Source of the DNA: Roseisalinus antarcticus
Lineage (GTDB): Bacteria; Pseudomonadota; Alphaproteobacteria; Rhodobacterales; Rhodobacteraceae
Direction of reading: 5' to 3'
NCBI RefSeq assembly: GCF_900172355.1
Contig: NZ_FWFZ01000010.1
Coordinates: 1 to 64,000 of the forward strand
DNA: 64,000 nucleotides
Below, one piece after another: positions 52,601-57,313 of this stretch. The first letter of the stretch is position 1; the number at the start of each line of letters is the position of its first letter. The position numbers and the translations under genes were made by a program. The notes beneath the pieces are model-generated. The model was given only the letters and a program-made list of their open reading frames with translations, did no database searches and was not told the origin of the DNA.

Positions 52601-55600
52601 CCAGCTCGGACAGGGTGAAAAGGTCGAGCTCGTCGACGCGGCCGTCCTGGTCGAAATCGCGCCAGACGCGCAGCTCGGACCAGACATCGTCGGCGGCGTC
52701 GATCACCCCGTCGGAATTGCTGTCATAGGTCGCAAGCTCGTCGAAGCCCGAGACGCCGGGCGCCCCGAACATCTCGGTGATGTCCTCGATCTTGCCGTTG
52801 CCGTCCTTGTCGAGCACCAGAAAGCCGTCGTCGGGCCGGATCCAGCCGCTGCTTTCCGAGAAGAAGTCGCCGTCCATGTCGAAATAGACGCCGTCCTCGC
52901 GCTGCATCGTCTCGATCCCGTCGCCGTCGAGATCGAGGACCAGCGGGTCGTCCGCGCTTGACCAGATGAAGTTCTTGGCCATCTGCAACATGGCTTGCGC
53001 CTGGGTGATGACCGCGCCCCAGATCAGGGTGAAGATCGACAGCGCAAGCTCCTGAGCGCCGCCGCCGGGGCCGAAGGTCCGGAACACCATCCCGAGATCC
53101 CCGGCTTCGGGGATGCCCCACTTGGTATCGACATAGCCGCCCTGGTCATAATCCTGCACGACCATCGCCGGCGAGGCGTCGCCGGACTGTTCGGCTGCGT
53201 CGCCGATGCCCACCGTGTCGTAGATTTGGTTGTAGACCAGCAGCTGGTTGGAGGTCGTGTTGCCGTAGAAGACGAAAGGCAGCGTGTAATCCATCGCCAG
53301 GGAGTTCTGCGCGATGGTCGCCAGGAACGCGACGACATCGGCCGCGCTCGCCCCCATGATGGGCAGGTTGGTGCCGCCGCCCACGGGGATGCCGAACAGC
53401 TCGAGCACGTCGACCTCTTCGGCGTCCATGACGAAGGAGCCGGGCCAGAACCAGAAGGCGTCGAGCTTGCCGTCCCCCTGCTCGTCCCGGTTGCCGCCCC
53501 AGAGCTGGCCCTTGACGGCGGAGTTGAACAGCAGGTCGCTGCCGTCGCCGCCCACGAGGACGGTTCCGATGCCGCCGCCCGCCAGCAGCCGGTCGTCGCC
53601 ATCGCCCCCCTCGACCCGTGCGCGGAATTCCTGCGCGGCGATCGTCTGGCCATCCTTGTCGGTCATGCCGCCGTCGACCGTGTCGATCGTGGCATTGGCC
53701 GGCTGGTTCTCGGCGTTGTTCCAGATGACGACGTCGTTGCCCTTGCCGGCTTCGACGACACCCCACAACGGCGCACCCGCGGAATTCGTGTCGGCCTGCC
53801 ACGACATCTTGTCGAAGTAGTCGCTGGGGTTGTGTTCGGAATTGATGAAGAAGATGTCGTCCTTGTCGGTGCCGACAAAGCGGTGCGCCCCGACGACGAC
53901 CGCCTTCGATCCGCCGCCGTTCGCCGCGGTCGCCTCGATCTCCTTGTTGGTGCCGCTGAGCCAGTCGACGAGCTTGGCGGCCTCGGCCTCTTTACCGGCC
54001 CTCGACAGCTCCAACTTGCCGTTGTCGGAGGTCTTGGTCGAGAACTTGCCGTTCACGAAGGTGACGCCGGTCGACATCTTGGAGAAATCGACCGTGTCGA
54101 AATCGTCCTCGGTCACCTGCTCCGGCGCGAAACGGTTGAAGTCGATCAGCAGCGGCGTCGGCTGACTGTTGACCAGCCAGTCGTTGACCGCCACCGTGTC
54201 TTGGCGGTGGGTCAGCAGGACACGTTCGATGTCCTTGATCGTGTCGACCTCGGTGTCGAGCGGATCGGTGAACTGGACGCCCATCCGGGTGGCGCCCGGC
54301 ACGGTGAAGCTTTCGCCGAAGATGAACAGCAGCACGCCGCTGGCGTAGATGTCGCTCTCGTCGTCCCAGTTCCACTTGTCATAGCGGGCGGTGTCGTTGC
54401 CTTCGCTGCCGTGCAGCGTGTCTGCGCCGTAGCCGCCGCTGAGATCGTCGTCGCCCTTGCCGCCGACAAGACGGTCTTCGCCCTCGTTCGACTTCAGCCA
54501 GTTGTCCAGCGCGTTGCCGATCAGCATGTCGTTGCCGGCCTGGCTCAACGCGTCCTCGATCTCGACGCCGCTTGCGATGTTGTAGCCGCCGCCGATGGAG
54601 ACCTTGGTCGCGTTGTCGTAGAGCCCGGACATGTTGCCGGCGCCGATGGTCAGCGGGTTCGCGATTTCACCGGCGACTGTCCCGTTGACGGTCAGCTGAT
54701 ACTCGATCTCCCGCAGGTCGGCGAGCAGATCGGTCATGTCGCCGGTCAGCGTTTTCTGCATGCTCGCGGGGTTGAGGTTGATGACCGCCTGCATGCTGCC
54801 GGTCTTGTACTCGATCCGGTCGCGGTCGCCCGCGCTGTCCCAGATCCCCATGTAGCTCTCGCCGATCGAGGCGTAATTGTCGCTGAAATCCAGGTCCAGC
54901 GCGTCGGTGGCCGGGTCCGTCATCACCCAGCGGCTGTCGCCGGTGGCGTTGGGCTTGACGCCGTACATGTTCTGGACGGCGGTGATGTCGAGCGCCATCG
55001 GCGCGGCCGTCTTGCCCTCGGTGTCGAAAGTCGCGGTCGTGTTCGTGTAGTTCCAGGTGTAGGACATGATCGTATGACGCATGTCCAGGTGGGCGGGCTG
55101 GCCGCCGGGATTGCCGGCGTTGAGCGCGATCGTTCCGCGGCTCTGGTTGTGGGGATGCGACAGGCCGAGGGCATGGCCGAACTCGTGCACTGTCACGTAA
55201 TGGGCATAGCCCGCGCCGCCGGGATCGACGACCAGCGGCTTGACTGCCGAGGAATCGTAGCCTGACGGATTGCTGTAGTCGCTCTGCAAATAGGAGTCGC
55301 CGGGATCGGGGGCACCCGGCAGGTTCATGAACGCACTGTTCATGTCGACGTCGCCGATCCAGTAGTTCGTGACGGGCAGGAATGTCTCTGCCCAGCTGAT
55401 CTGGGCGACCCGGGTCCAGGTGTCGAAGGACTCGCCGATGAAAGCCTTCAGCGCCGGGGCGATCGCCTGGTCCCGAACCAGGGCCGGCGTGTAGTTGCCG
55501 TTGAGCGCGGTGATGAGGAGCCCGCGCTCGTAGAAAAAAAACGTCGAGCTCGTTGGCTCCACGTAATTGACGGTGATCGTGCCGTCCCATTTCCAGTCGC

Positions 55601-55661
55601 CCTGGAGGTATTCCAGAAAATCGGCGTTGCTGCCGACGCCCGAGGATTGCGATGCTGTCAT
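31431..55661 (-). CDS. Giant RTX protein with N-terminal M10 metalloprotease domain (frameshifted near C-terminus)
   Basis: 8076 codons to the premature stop, ~8445 if the frameshift near 31612 is repaired, roughly 0.85 MDa. N-terminus: serralysin-like zinc protease with H159-E160-x-x-H163-x-x-G-x-x-H169-P and Met-turn M199-S-Y; then the first RTX nonamers (IGNALDNWLKSNEGEDRLVG, GGYGADTLHGSEGND). Around 905-1000 lies an EF-hand-like stretch (DPLVLDLDGDGIETM, DKDGNGKIEDI, DSNSDGVID). Residues ~1750-4750: blocks of RTX repeats, each followed by a haemolysin-type element such as FADGTTWDIGDI. Residues ~4755-5430 and ~5935-7830: about 17 cadherin/Ig-like tandem repeats (VAxDD...LLxND) and at least nine LPxWLSFD He_PIG-like units; another RTX block lies between. 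A Gly-rich linker then leads to final RTX. The ATG (55659-55661) overlaps the acyltransferase stop. Probably a secreted or surface adhesin-protease. Confidence 0.9.
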   Translation of the reverse strand: MTASQSSGVGSNADFLEYLQGDWKWDGTITVNYVEPTSSTFFFYERGLLITALNGNYTPALVRDQAIAPALKAFIGESFDTWTRVAQISWAETFLPVTNYWIGDVDMNSAFMNLPGAPDPGDSYLQSDYSNPSGYDSSAVKPLVVDPGGAGYAHYVTVHEFGHALGLSHPHNQSRGTIALNAGNPGGQPAHLDMRHTIMSYTWNYTNTTATFDTEGKTAAPMALDITAVQNMYGVKPNATGDSRWVMTDPATDALDLDFSDNYASIGESYMGIWDSAGDRDRIEYKTGSMQAVINLNPASMQKTLTGDMTDLLADLREIEYQLTVNGTVAGEIANPLTIGAGNMSGLYDNATKVSIGGGYNIASGVEIEDALSQAGNDMLIGNALDNWLKSNEGEDRLVGGKGDDDLSGGYGADTLHGSEGNDTARYDKWNWDDESDIYASGVLLFIFGESFTVPGATRMGVQFTDPLDTEVDTIKDIERVLLTHRQDTVAVNDWLVNSQPTPLLIDFNRFAPEQVTEDDFDTVDFSKMSTGVTFVNGKFSTKTSDNGKLELSRAGKEAEAAKLVDWLSGTNKEIEATAANGGGSKAVVVGAHRFVGTDKDDIFFINSEHNPSDYFDKMSWQADTNSAGAPLWGVVEAGKGNDVVIWNNAENQPANATIDTVDGGMTDKDGQTIAAQEFRARVEGGDGDDRLLAGGGIGTVLVGGDGSDLLFNSAVKGQLWGGNRDEQGDGKLDAFWFWPGSFVMDAEEVDVLELFGIPVGGGTNLPIMGASAADVVAFLATIAQNSLAMDYTLPFVFYGNTTSNQLLVYNQIYDTVGIGDAAEQSGDASPAMVVQDYDQGGYVDTKWGIPEAGDLGMVFRTFGPGGGAQELALSIFTLIWGAVITQAQAMLQMAKNFIWSSADDPLVLDLDGDGIETMQREDGVYFDMDGDFFSESSGWIRPDDGFLVLDKDGNGKIEDITEMFGAPGVSGFDELATYDSNSDGVIDAADDVWSELRVWRDFDQDGRVDELDLFTLSELGIISFDVAGATDIDGVEAFDNVFAAESTFTWSDGTTGNVTEVLFDTNRAISIYRGERGIAPWLEGDDTPDGKGIGSMTNLAVAMSNDLMLSRTVYEATAGMTVADLADIREKATPIFGEWSQSLYRTKELTPVLLAADGALVDWAIWREDDTGGWYELSSGAPLRDGGGLVIDRPTLADVMAQSPADGAWQMEALWSPQDRGAALTHRTAAPYLVEIVGDRAEVRDYGIEQPDGSWQLASGTPITGAGGSPIAAPTLDDLLAMAPPDGQEWRVEALGFNRYADPEVPAIAINFIDGEAVDYSVEVTDADGSFHVWARNLDRALELQDKLGRAGDFKLRNFEIDFDRLDELGSTDDSFYRVETVTAGQLHFATTLYGVAFQPEIMKADTDPDTGMISYTTGAFRPEDAIELGNTGEYDGTIIPSAIELMDLVMESYINTSRGFAARLALQTGLKDFAEGLSYDADSDRFSAATSFELEPIFQAVLAGAPGDEVGATEYLQGWHEILQVIYPDFYITPTDDFFAATVKKDQSFVLENLIPAYETQPTVLDLPAIMNALGLRQDKLIEHVATDTLIDGTRGDDWIYLSGGDQTYRGGAGADIYFVGGDFGNDVIDDVEVALVDAPKTDELRFTTYTADQVTARVDGLDLVFEVIGTDNTLRVRDQFLGDLIDPLFGYNFANNTGVGSFIWADGEMWNWWDLAFAVSQPDDAPGVVVGTQSRDVIEGGKGNDVLRGGRDGDIYIFREGDGQDRIIDSNDRATDDPVKKLDMVQVLGDITEDNLRFERDGQSNDARIVVLDDTGAGTGDVITIEGQFSWFNAPFIGLIFKEAIERVTFEDGSYLTQSDIMQSIIEDAKTDGSDVIYGYHNADVLDGGAGDDVLSGREQNDVYIFGRGYGLDVIDDSALDLFSASYDAVEFQDGIGWTDLTFEREGPSDTITLRLTDSPDDGIILQDSYKKTLILGFTDLIEELRFGDGVVWDYAKLAQHVIDLSADAGDNTLYGFDIADILNGLEGDDRLEGRGAGDTYIWYEGSGNDTIFDTGGFDRVELRDIALADVVIDRDGRDLLLTLKSSGEVLRLEGQYNREGQQANAIDELVFSDQVVQFTALNPDQVDVIGTAGDDTLRGSDFAELFDGLAGNDTLIGESDGDTYRFGIGYGEDLIVDVQARVAWTDRGGRNAETEDRVLFGPGVTEAMVSFSRAGDDLLITLAGHVDTLRIQNQFASIREGVELFEFASGQVKSIADVEEELAIDGANYGDNEITGSTTNPNVLDGRQGDDTLIGGNAGDTYVFDGAYDLDRVVESETPDAGAIDTVLFGSLVRVEDLRVLRDGEDLILDLGNGLDRLTIVQGLTTRQVERFEFADGTIWDLEDIRNAMTTGTDGTDEITGFDDRDDTLVGGLGDDALEGLGGNDTYRINLGDGDNSVRDTGGIDAVVFGAGIVREMIRFSQQGEDLLVRFAGIDDTLIILQGAGGTAADRIEKFVFEGDAADPGDDTEIDADTVTRLLVVQQSTDGDDVIDARNGLSLTLDTGAGDDVILGNRDKTFVHYVGNGIDIIDTRGQGGESRLIFADQSSSNAKVRRVDLDGPDIAITFAETGEGVIVKGALTNSNIAQIEFADQVTWTGEDLIAAGVASQFSERDDAITGSRYDDTIAGLEGDDDIQGGRGDDTYFYQRGDGRDVIADAQGNDRIEITGYRPDEMIVRRPVQDRDELLITFDGTEDEILLRYLPEGVDTIAFTDGTEFSRDALFAMTVGQGTPFADSLSGSDGDDTLEGLAGPDRLDGDDGADTYIYSRGDGRDIIDDSGRSSETNRLVLRDYGPLDLTVVRYADRPDDLVLRFLPGDEITIVDGFDTNSGRITEFVFADGTTWDIGDILIALEGQRQSDRNETLNGTDGPDLLVGEGGDDLLSGDRGEDRYVFTRGDGRDVIREGSFQQDADVIEIRGYTAAELIFVQSPSDPDDLEIRFVGTDDRIVIVRQLGSYAPDHVETIELPDDGNAILTRADIVQGLIDAQQTAGDDRVTGFDGTETFEPGTGNDVVDNGGGNDTYVFRAGDGQDVFVADSGSSTLQIFGHFPEDVTVNQDLRQPGSVVLTFAGSTDSIRLDQGTATEHRINQIEFESGEVWRRNDLDARMAASIPKTEGDDRIATDSGSETIEAGGGFDEISTGFGGDTIVYRPGDGIDTIDNITGQTLSLPDLTPADIILWGELFGDDNSLTLNILGERGQIRIVGGSSSIDEIVFGGGATPVVWNRTDIEANAVPMLAEAGPVSTIGSSGNDTWDSSPADEARRDFRGSDTYIYELGDGHDILFDSTAQVGTDVNIVDFPDLASTDVIANRDPLNPDSLVLTFLTGAGSLTVDDMFASGDRNQIQTFAFSDGVTLTAEDLRTQTAIVAGPGPDDLTGDETDNTIDAQGGNDLITAGGGNDTITGGLGDDVSYGGDGADTYLYAAGDGHHLIVDDAETTANTLDLAGIAPGDVTVGWDAILGRAILSFAGGGSVTLDDRPEYRFIYDPASFAISFGEVTFDDGTVWDDAEILSRLPTDFFELIDPATGAWSPANGPRDTVFYGDEGSTAFTYARGDGTDSFLDNGSLDETDTDTLTLTDLLPGDILFAEYVSYLAYRVTYGESAPGAGDGGQFALRMREYNDFEGGEGTLIPNGVDQIVFSDSTIWTAMDLDALPVPGGAPAGTPIADLIEGTSGPDTIEPGQGNDGARGKGGTDTYIYTRGDGNDAWEDQSYEGPPAGLIVLRSVLEADLSFVRRHDALVLTIAATLPDGSDAGEIQLRDYFSYSSAWAGVTVTLDDGTVLTDGSILSTLLASQFTAGDDIILGTPRGETVTPGAGDDAVDLRAAGADVLAYARGDGDDIVLVRSYDSDLTIDLTDLAPADIEILRQADDLVIKIPESAAGADDGGSLRIVDGYPANGDREMLLAGIAFADGTVWGQTEIAEAFAARLLDAGDNLVRNAGPALTYEMGAGDDRFETTEAGDLYVYRNGDGADVIVENGEYSYIDYDNILPDVLEFPDFLPANLLASRQGEDLLLTVDTGTGLTAGSVRLVRAFATENDDQGLVETVRFSDGSEVAVRTLMQGVIDAASTPLDDLIAASRGNDDVTPGTGDDIVLGRDGDDTYRYARGDGDMRLIDVAEYRFASDEDRLILTDIAPDAVSFAATPAGILLTIAETAAGAGDGGSILLERMLTEGADDDDGIEIVEFGDGSTIDRTGIAAAILADAGTPFADRIIGSDDDNTIDGKAGDDVLSGGDGSDDYLYRRGDGFDLIVETDTGDTDRLLLLGLTPDEVVLSEGLFGDLLVQILESAPDAGDSGLITARGSFSGFSSRGLNEIVFDDGTTWTRSDFETLALRNEATSGADRLEGTTEDDTIEGGLGDDLTLGGRGSDLYVYTRGDGIDVIRDEGSSADIDRLEIRGYAPSEVGFARRGRDGEDLVVRLPDSGDEITVVRGLVATTSVRIEEVHFADTGETLTIEEIEGQLILGQPTDADDILLGSRAGDQLEAMGGDDLQLGGAGDDVYIWRRGDGDDRITDEGGDSEDRLRLLDIAPGELADVGRSPADGDDLVLRMPGATDRILLTGALKGDTDGVDVVEFSDGTEWRTPEMRTAVLAFAAGPGDANIRGFDGVDTLTGGGGNDLLIGYGGNDTYVVRQGDGDEVIDDQSADTLDILSLPDFNALETGVSRLYKGSDAIVFSFATSGDTVTIHNFLSTDDTGVEEVRFSDGTVWTSAEVLTILDNNAPVAVEDGIFSVQEASALRLDPQALLRNDFDADLQELQIISVDGGANGTAEIDGDGNVLWTGVAGFRGATQFTYTVTDGVGGFATGTASVRVTPPALARDDEGFAVVEDGALTIEPLRLLSNDSDGDQMVVGRVFGAQNGSVSTGTGGTIVFTPAADFNGLASFRYEANTPEGGQSEATVYVTVTPVNDDPVANDDARIELLLDQQLTFSQFDLLLNDTDPDGDRVTITGVTGSDDLTVELRANGDIILTPDAGFLGTSSFGYAVSDGAGGTDTAIVPVIVSAAGDPPQPGDDTFETNEGVPLAISSDELLANDSSPLGSDLVIVSARGGTGLNIELELNGVIVADPRAGFNGQGQFTYTVADDRGVTAEATVFVNVLAVNDPPRAGNDSHSDPSIFFLDGTRDTPLVIDIADLLSNDSDPEDATVSFVSVQAATDGLAVRDGDQITFTPDPGFTGVATFRYLVQDSENATDDAVVSMLFLATSDAPPVALDDAVTLFEDAPQTFLASTLLSNDIDVDGDAMRITSVSVGQGSGNKGSVALDADGNVVFTPLLNQNGLASFSYTVTDDRHGSDTGRVSVEIIAQDDTPTAGDDTATGTRGVPLVVRISDLLLNDSDVDMPENQWGALDFAGIRSTEDGTAEVYEDEFVVIRYADGFAGETAFDYILADPTDLEDDGTVAVTIEDRVELTIVGTEARDLLFGGAEDRTIFGLSGADDIFGEGGKDLIIGGDDEDLINGGDGIDLASFDGSNVGVRADLQTRIGQGGHAQGDRFLGIEGFVGSEYDDDLFGDGGENTLRGGDGNDSLVGRGGADTLLGEIGDDILNGGLGADSLDGGAGNDTVDYSESASGVQISLIADTAAGGQAEGDTLDRIENLIGSGHDDLLEGDGAANTLFGGRGDDELRGLGGNDVLVGGRGADNHLGGAGIDTASFLTSEVGITIDMQSGTASSGDAAGDSFTSIEIVEGSFHDDTIRGTAAANTVTGGRGADSIDGRGGIDTANFADADESVSVDLGLGVGTEGEAAGDTYASIEALIGSVWNDTLIGSARDETFDGNRGDDLMQGAAGSDDYVKALDTGEDTIDDQGATGDIDRILMGPGIAASDVSVVREGGSDSLTLEIEQGAGILTDRVLVTNHFAGPETGIEQVVFEDGTIWDRDLIATLASERALNAQDDLIRFATEDEPLEITAAALTENDRADDLTITGVTAISGGTVELLANGNVRFLGAENVNGDAFFDYDVTDGLGRVSTARVEVNILPVNDPPQANNDGPILGIEDTPLTIDIADLLGNDGDIDGDDLSIIGFAPLIGADGLPLAPGALKTGSYADVGIFGGVVTVNPQRDHFGFAGFRYTISDPDGLTSTAEVEVTFAPVNDGPRGGRDDRVARLGQTALFEIDALLSNDEDPEGDSFTLTGVTEGSNGSVFLSDAGGNAATGNAATHVAFDGAALGDAAFTYQLTDSFGANGSGRVEVRVRPLNDPPTAVNDRNMPELETFEDAPLLIDTALLLANDSDRNGDAISIVGIERFPENGRVEYDGTGSILFIPRADYNGPARFTYILEDEKGDQDTAVVTVNIVPRNDPPMIRDDVLWADEDTVLSVTAAEAFANDGDDEGDVLFFEQVTLLGQVNVDFALRPALDRSGLSDVGTVSQAQAIGVRQADGSALPDWLSFDAGGLTFSGTPPEADAGPVGIIVTFARPDLLSGETVLVERALVLDTFDLAAGPVEISPEPVIYDRPLAPETPLVIETLATGATLQGGDPLPDWLSFDAATASFAGTPPLGAPPVDVTLSLTDINRMTGDEVEHSVDAQLDPADFTGDPVTITLPQSNSVTATLADGSPLPGWLSFDAASLSFAGVAPDDTAPPFDVALVFAYADPAGGAPVARTELLTIDPADSLGLATGVVWSETALLAPLGTGSWSAAESTGRDLPAWLTFDDSTRSLSLTGVAPDAEEDITRVRVSFTPEDAGAPAFGIEVAIDPFAPLDPRLNDLFAVDPYFEALGLMALPLAGDEDLDAQTADRSPLPDWLSFDAASGRFGGTPPDAWVGRIDARVDVTASTEADRPAFALVMPLVIDPLLDTKAGPGISITPLDDFIGIDAPDDFTGGIVLSYTARDTKDAVQDTPATVVLNVLPLPDDPVAGDDAFEVLDIDQLSFSILNLLDDDTDPDGGPVWLTGLGPVTDGTLSVVTREIRADLPPIPDLGAGVTHAATLSDGSALPDWLSIDADTGALSGTPPLTLVDRLDILVTSTGATETHVTPVALPVDGNAEAEFTFVPPADFAGAALFEYTIRDEDGATGTGTVRIDVLATEQPPVAVDDRVTGFEDTPVVIDAAALLANDTDIDDDTLSLVQVLNAANGSVALNGSTITFTPDADFAGTASFDYVVTDDIHGEDTGSVTVVLASTNRAPIARPESFAEDEDTTINLVQADLIANDTDPDDDELSFVRFLPDVENGVLNLLPDGSYELVPRENFVGDITVGYRITDGRLTADGEITVSYAPINDDPVGVQDDGYLTAMNTAIEIDVAALLDNDTDPEGDGLSLTGVLDPVNGAVELTGDTVTFTPRADFFGNGGFSYRISDGNGGTARADVLIGVTTDQALPIAFPDAFGPISEGESLLIDPADLLANDIHPNGDPISFVRVSGGRVSMEGDQIRFDAGPDANGILSAGYVITDASGIEIEGRFTVDVLPVDDDPVAVDDTLTGTEDAVLTTPLSTLLANDSDADGHPRAVTGVSDAVGGTVALDGLGNVVFTPDADLNRDNGTAGFRYAITDSTGAAAEGEVTVLLDPANDDPVIGRLPDIFGTEDTRLAKSLPGDAFSDIDGDVLTISVVQADGAALPSWLSFDPATLGLIGDPPENFNGTLKLQARATDGIETTTRDFDLNIEAVNDIPVLGGAFSDRFVTEDMAFDITLQQGLFSDPDGEALSFDLTLSDGSPLPGWLSADTETLRLAGQPPANFNGQLDIRVSASDGTATISDLFRLTVRAVNDAPTVVAPFADQTVTGGGAFDIAIPASVFEDVDGDPLMLALRLANGLPLPDWMSFDGTALSGTAPGSVATPLALELLATDGTAVASDTFQFTVAATSGGGDGGGAGAGSGGTGGSSGEGNDAPVTGGGPRPGGTQTVRGGDGNDTVSGDGGRDDLRGGGGNDTLDGGGGGDYLRGGAGNDLLRGSNGADTLNGSTGADQLFGGRGPDRLNGNAGEDGLFGGIGGDFLFGGGGRDTLSGGGGGDYLRGGADDDLLIGGDGDDTLNGGMGTDLLYGGRAATGSTAMPGRTACSASPATTTCSAGAATIPSTAGPVRITCAAAPVTTLSSAGPETTR

Positions 55662-56215
55662 TTTTCGGCCTCCGCCTCAGACACCGACTGGGCGCCCATT
55701 TCGCGTAGCGTGTCCGCGCCGATCATCCCGGTCACCAGCGGGTGAATGCGCAGATCGCCGCCCTTCGTCAGCTTCTTCATGTTCGCCATCACCCGGCGCG
55801 TCATGTCCTGGCTCGGGGCGATCACGTCCAGCAGCCAGTTGATCTCGCCGCTGGTCCAGTCGTCGGGCTCGAGCCGCAGGGGAAAGACCCCGGCGCGGAT
55901 CTGCTCGCGGATCTTCGCGTCGACCTGCTCGGACACGCTCGCCCAGATCACGGCCCCGGCCGCGCCGTCGATCGGGGTCTGCCCCTCGGTTGTCTGGGCG
56001 AGGGCGACACGGTCGCGCACCAGCGGGTCCAGCAGGACGCGTTGCAGTTCCGCAAGGCTGAGGTGGCGGTAGCGGGGCAGGACCATCATCGCCAGGACGA
56101 CCTGCCCGAAAGCGGTCCGCAGGCGCTCGCGAATCGCCCCCACATGTTCGAGGTCCTGCTTGCTCGGCGCGTCGCCGTTCTTGTCCGACGCGCCTTCCGT
56201 CAATTCATCAGCCAT
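55658..56215 (-). CDS. HlyC-type toxin-activating lysine acyltransferase
   Basis: HlyC-like enzymes attach fatty acyl chains from acyl-ACP to lysines of RTX toxins and so activate them. This 185-residue protein aligns with HlyC across the core: GQVVLAMMVLPRYRHLSLAE (HlyC GHVSWLWASSPLHRNWP) and DDWTSGEINWLLDVIAPSQD (HlyC [20 protein letters not shown]). D130 corresponds to the catalytic D92. The catalytic H23 position is a Tyr (Y49), with H51 two residues on, so the His may be shifted in this branch. The stop overlaps the start of the giant gene by ATGA, so the two are translationally coupled, like hlyC-hlyA. No HlyB/HlyD genes are in the window. Confidence 0.85.
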   Translation of the reverse strand: MADELTEGASDKNGDAPSKQDLEHVGAIRERLRTAFGQVVLAMMVLPRYRHLSLAELQRVLLDPLVRDRVALAQTTEGQTPIDGAAGAVIWASVSEQVDAKIREQIRAGVFPLRLEPDDWTSGEINWLLDVIAPSQDMTRRVMANMKKLTKGGDLRIHPLVTGMIGADTLREMGAQSVSEAEAEK

Positions 56216-56812
56216 AAGAAATCACTTCGAAACGTGGACGAAGAATCCGATCAATGGCTCACCATAGTCGGCGAAAATCCGTCGCGATAGCAATAATGTC
56301 ATCCGCCGTGCGGGCCGGCCCGGACCCAGTGCCGCCGCGGTTCGCCGACTTGCCGGCCTCACCAAGCCCATGATTTCGCACCCCGGGCGGCGCCAGTTGA
56401 ACGCCCGTCGCCTCGCTTCGCGCGTCGGGTGGCGCCCAGCGCGGCGGACCTGCGCATCATTTGAGCGCATGAATCCGAGATTTGCGGACGCCGCTTAACC
56501 CCAGGTTAGGACTCCGGTCGCTAAGCAGGTCAGGCGACTTGCTCCGGAGGAACCAGACGATGACCGACAGCAACAGACCCCTGATGCCATTGTGCGCGAC
56601 ATCCCCTCTCGCGGAGCCTGCCGCGTGAGCCGTGCAACCGCCCCCGCTTCCGCCTGCCAGGGCACCTGCCCCGACTGCAGCGCCGTCTTGGCGCGACCGG
56701 CCTGCCGGAGCCTGGAGCTTTTGCCCGAAACAATGCCCGGGCCCGACCCCACGACGGATCAGACCCGGCTCCGCCCTTTCCCCCAGCCCGTTCCCCAACA
56801 AGGAGAAGATAC
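56216..56812. other. Leader region between the RTX operon and the downstream plus-strand genes
   Basis: About 600 bases between two divergent units. It must hold the promoter of the acyltransferase-RTX operon on the minus strand and that of the gene at 56813, but I found no strong -35/-10 pair. Short plus-strand frames exist: a 22-residue one at 56560-56628 with a good GGAGG, and one at 56592-56816 that contains a Cys-rich patch (ACQGTCPDCS) and ends by ATGA overlap with the next start. Both are uncertain. Confidence 0.4.
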
Positions 56813-57130
56813 ATGAGCAAGACATTCGAAATCGTGACATTCCGCCTCAAGGAAGGCGTGACGCATGAGGAATTCAACAAGGAAACCATGTCGATGGAGC
56901 GGAATTTCCTCGGCAAGCTGCACGGGTTCGCAGATCGCGACACCGGCATTTCCGACGACGGCGAAGTGGCCGTGGTGCTGCATTGGGACAGCGCCGAGGA
57001 CGCGCAATCGTCGATCGACAAGTTCGTGGACGCCGAAGACACCAAGTCCTTCACCGCGATGATCGACATGGAGACCTTCAAGATGCGGCGCTTCTCGCTC
57101 ACCGACCACTACGACCTGGTGTCCGGCTAG
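56813..57130 (+). CDS. Small conserved protein, dimeric alpha/beta-barrel-like
   Basis: A 105-residue protein starting at 56813 after AAGGAGAA. The pattern FEIVTFRLKEGVTHEEFNKE and VAVVLHWDSAEDAQSSIDKF resembles the stand-alone dimeric alpha/beta-barrel proteins (Dabb or antibiotic-monooxygenase-like), which bind small ligands. No catalytic residues can be named and the function is unknown. A hairpin (57223-57244) separates it from the next gene. Confidence 0.65.
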   Translation: MSKTFEIVTFRLKEGVTHEEFNKETMSMERNFLGKLHGFADRDTGISDDGEVAVVLHWDSAEDAQSSIDKFVDAEDTKSFTAMIDMETFKMRRFSLTDHYDLVSG

Positions 57131-57222
57131 CCTGCCGCGACCGTCTATTCCCTCAGGCACCGGCTTGCCGGGATCGCGGGGGCACACACCGTCGCCCATC
57201 AAGATGGGGCACCGTACGGGAC

Positions 57223-57244
57223 CCGGTGGCGATGACGCCACCGG
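57223..57244 (+). terminator. Stem-loop between the barrel protein and TMEM175 gene
   Basis: CCGGTGGCG at 57223-57231 pairs with CGCCACCGG at 57236-57244 over a 4-base loop. It lies 92 bases after the previous stop and 70 before the next start. Confidence 0.45.
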
Positions 57245-57313
57245 ATTTCATGGGACCACCCCGGGTCTGGCGCGGTCTCCGCGCCCAAAGCGACGATGAC
57301 AAAGGAGCACACG

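Noticed and set aside
47556-52961. Open plus-strand frame of 1,801 codons opposite the giant RTX gene
   Set aside because: It is antisense to clear RTX coding. GC-rich, repeat-biased codons (GGC, GAC, GTC) leave few stops on the other strand, and its translation is low-complexity without any domain.
31000-55000. CRISPR-like direct repeats in the repeat-rich region
   Set aside because: The short recurring units are coding RTX nonamers with variable bases and no uniform spacers.
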